From NCBI RefSeq assembly GCF_027744825.2, contig NC_071351.1:12845501-12909500 (forward strand): a stretch of 64,000 nucleotides of DNA. The letters run 5' to 3'. Both the position numbers and the translations under genes were made by a program. This stretch comes from Synchiropus splendidus (lineage: Eukaryota; Chordata; Actinopteri; Syngnathiformes; Callionymidae). Below are positions 63,871-64,000 of this stretch, one piece after another. The stretch's first letter is position 1, and each line of letters starts with the position of its first letter. Below the pieces are notes generated by a model. It worked only from the letters and a program-made list of their open reading frames with translations. It had not been told where the DNA came from and did not search any database.

Positions 63871-63945
63871 GGGAGTGATGAAATTTCGTTGCAACAAATT
63901 GTAGTATACAGTGACAAAACAAATCTTGATCCTGATACTAGTAAC
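63871..63945 (+). mobile_element. Possible 3' tail of a LINE or SINE
   Basis: The words GATGAAATTTCGTTGCAAC and, 30 bases on, GTGACAAAACAAATCTTGATCC resemble the 3' end of fish retrotransposons, which I recall as GAATTTCGTTGTA...CAATGACAATAAA...CTTGATTCTGATTC. The copy is diverged, and its upstream body is either missing or unrecognisable. Confidence 0.4.
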
Positions 63946-64000
63946 ACGTCATCTATTACTGTATTACTACTGGATGACTGTATATGCTTGATATATATAC
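63946..64000. other. Window end, no feature seen
   Basis: The last bases are unique AT-rich sequence ending in a short TA run; nothing assignable. Confidence 0.5.

Noticed and set aside
1..64000. CRISPR arrays, tRNA, rRNA, bacterial promoters or operons
   Set aside because: No regularly spaced repeats, no complete tRNA with both A and B boxes, no rRNA-like segment and no gene-dense layout were found. The sequence has the texture of vertebrate non-coding DNA.

Overview
The window looks like 64 kb of vertebrate, most likely teleost fish, intergenic or deep-intronic DNA. It is AT-rich and full of stop codons. It holds tetranucleotide and dinucleotide microsatellites, scattered poly-A and poly-T runs, and decayed retrotransposons of types common in ray-finned fish. 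I found no intact protein-coding gene, rRNA, tRNA, CRISPR array or bacterial-style operon. The open frames are short (the longest is 181 codons), lie on both strands, match no family I know, and fit chance in this much DNA. The fish assignment rests on my memory of fish repeat families and was not tested by a search.

Layout. Positions 318-535 hold the C-terminal end of a non-LTR retrotransposon on the minus strand. Positions 958-992 are an ATAG microsatellite. Positions 10127-10568 look like a non-autonomous DNA element with inverted ends and a large internal foldback. Positions 13990-14173 are a degenerate minisatellite of four units. Positions 21303-21687 hold an internally deleted RTE-like LINE copy with an exact 17-bp target-site duplication. 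Positions 39983-40057 are a compound TCTG/TCCA/TCTA repeat. Positions 41119-41219 form a candidate exon with good splice signals. Positions 46019-46685 are a clean solo LTR, probably Ty3/Gypsy, with 5-bp GATAC duplications. Positions 54399-54456 are (TA)29. A fragment resembling a retrotransposon 3' tail closes the window near 63.9 kb.

The long stretches between these look unique. Several carry dense homeodomain, POU or TCF/LEF-type words: around 9.83-9.92 kb, 16.13-16.23 kb, 22.79 kb and 29.18-29.20 kb. Such islands would fit distant enhancers in a developmental gene desert or a large intron. Conservation cannot be judged from one sequence, so these are offered only as low-confidence candidates.

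No genes can be shown to work together here. The best-supported results are two transposition footprints with exact target-site duplications (21.3 kb and 46.0 kb), the foldback element at 10.1 kb, and the LINE tail at the left edge. I saw no convincing previously undescribed system.
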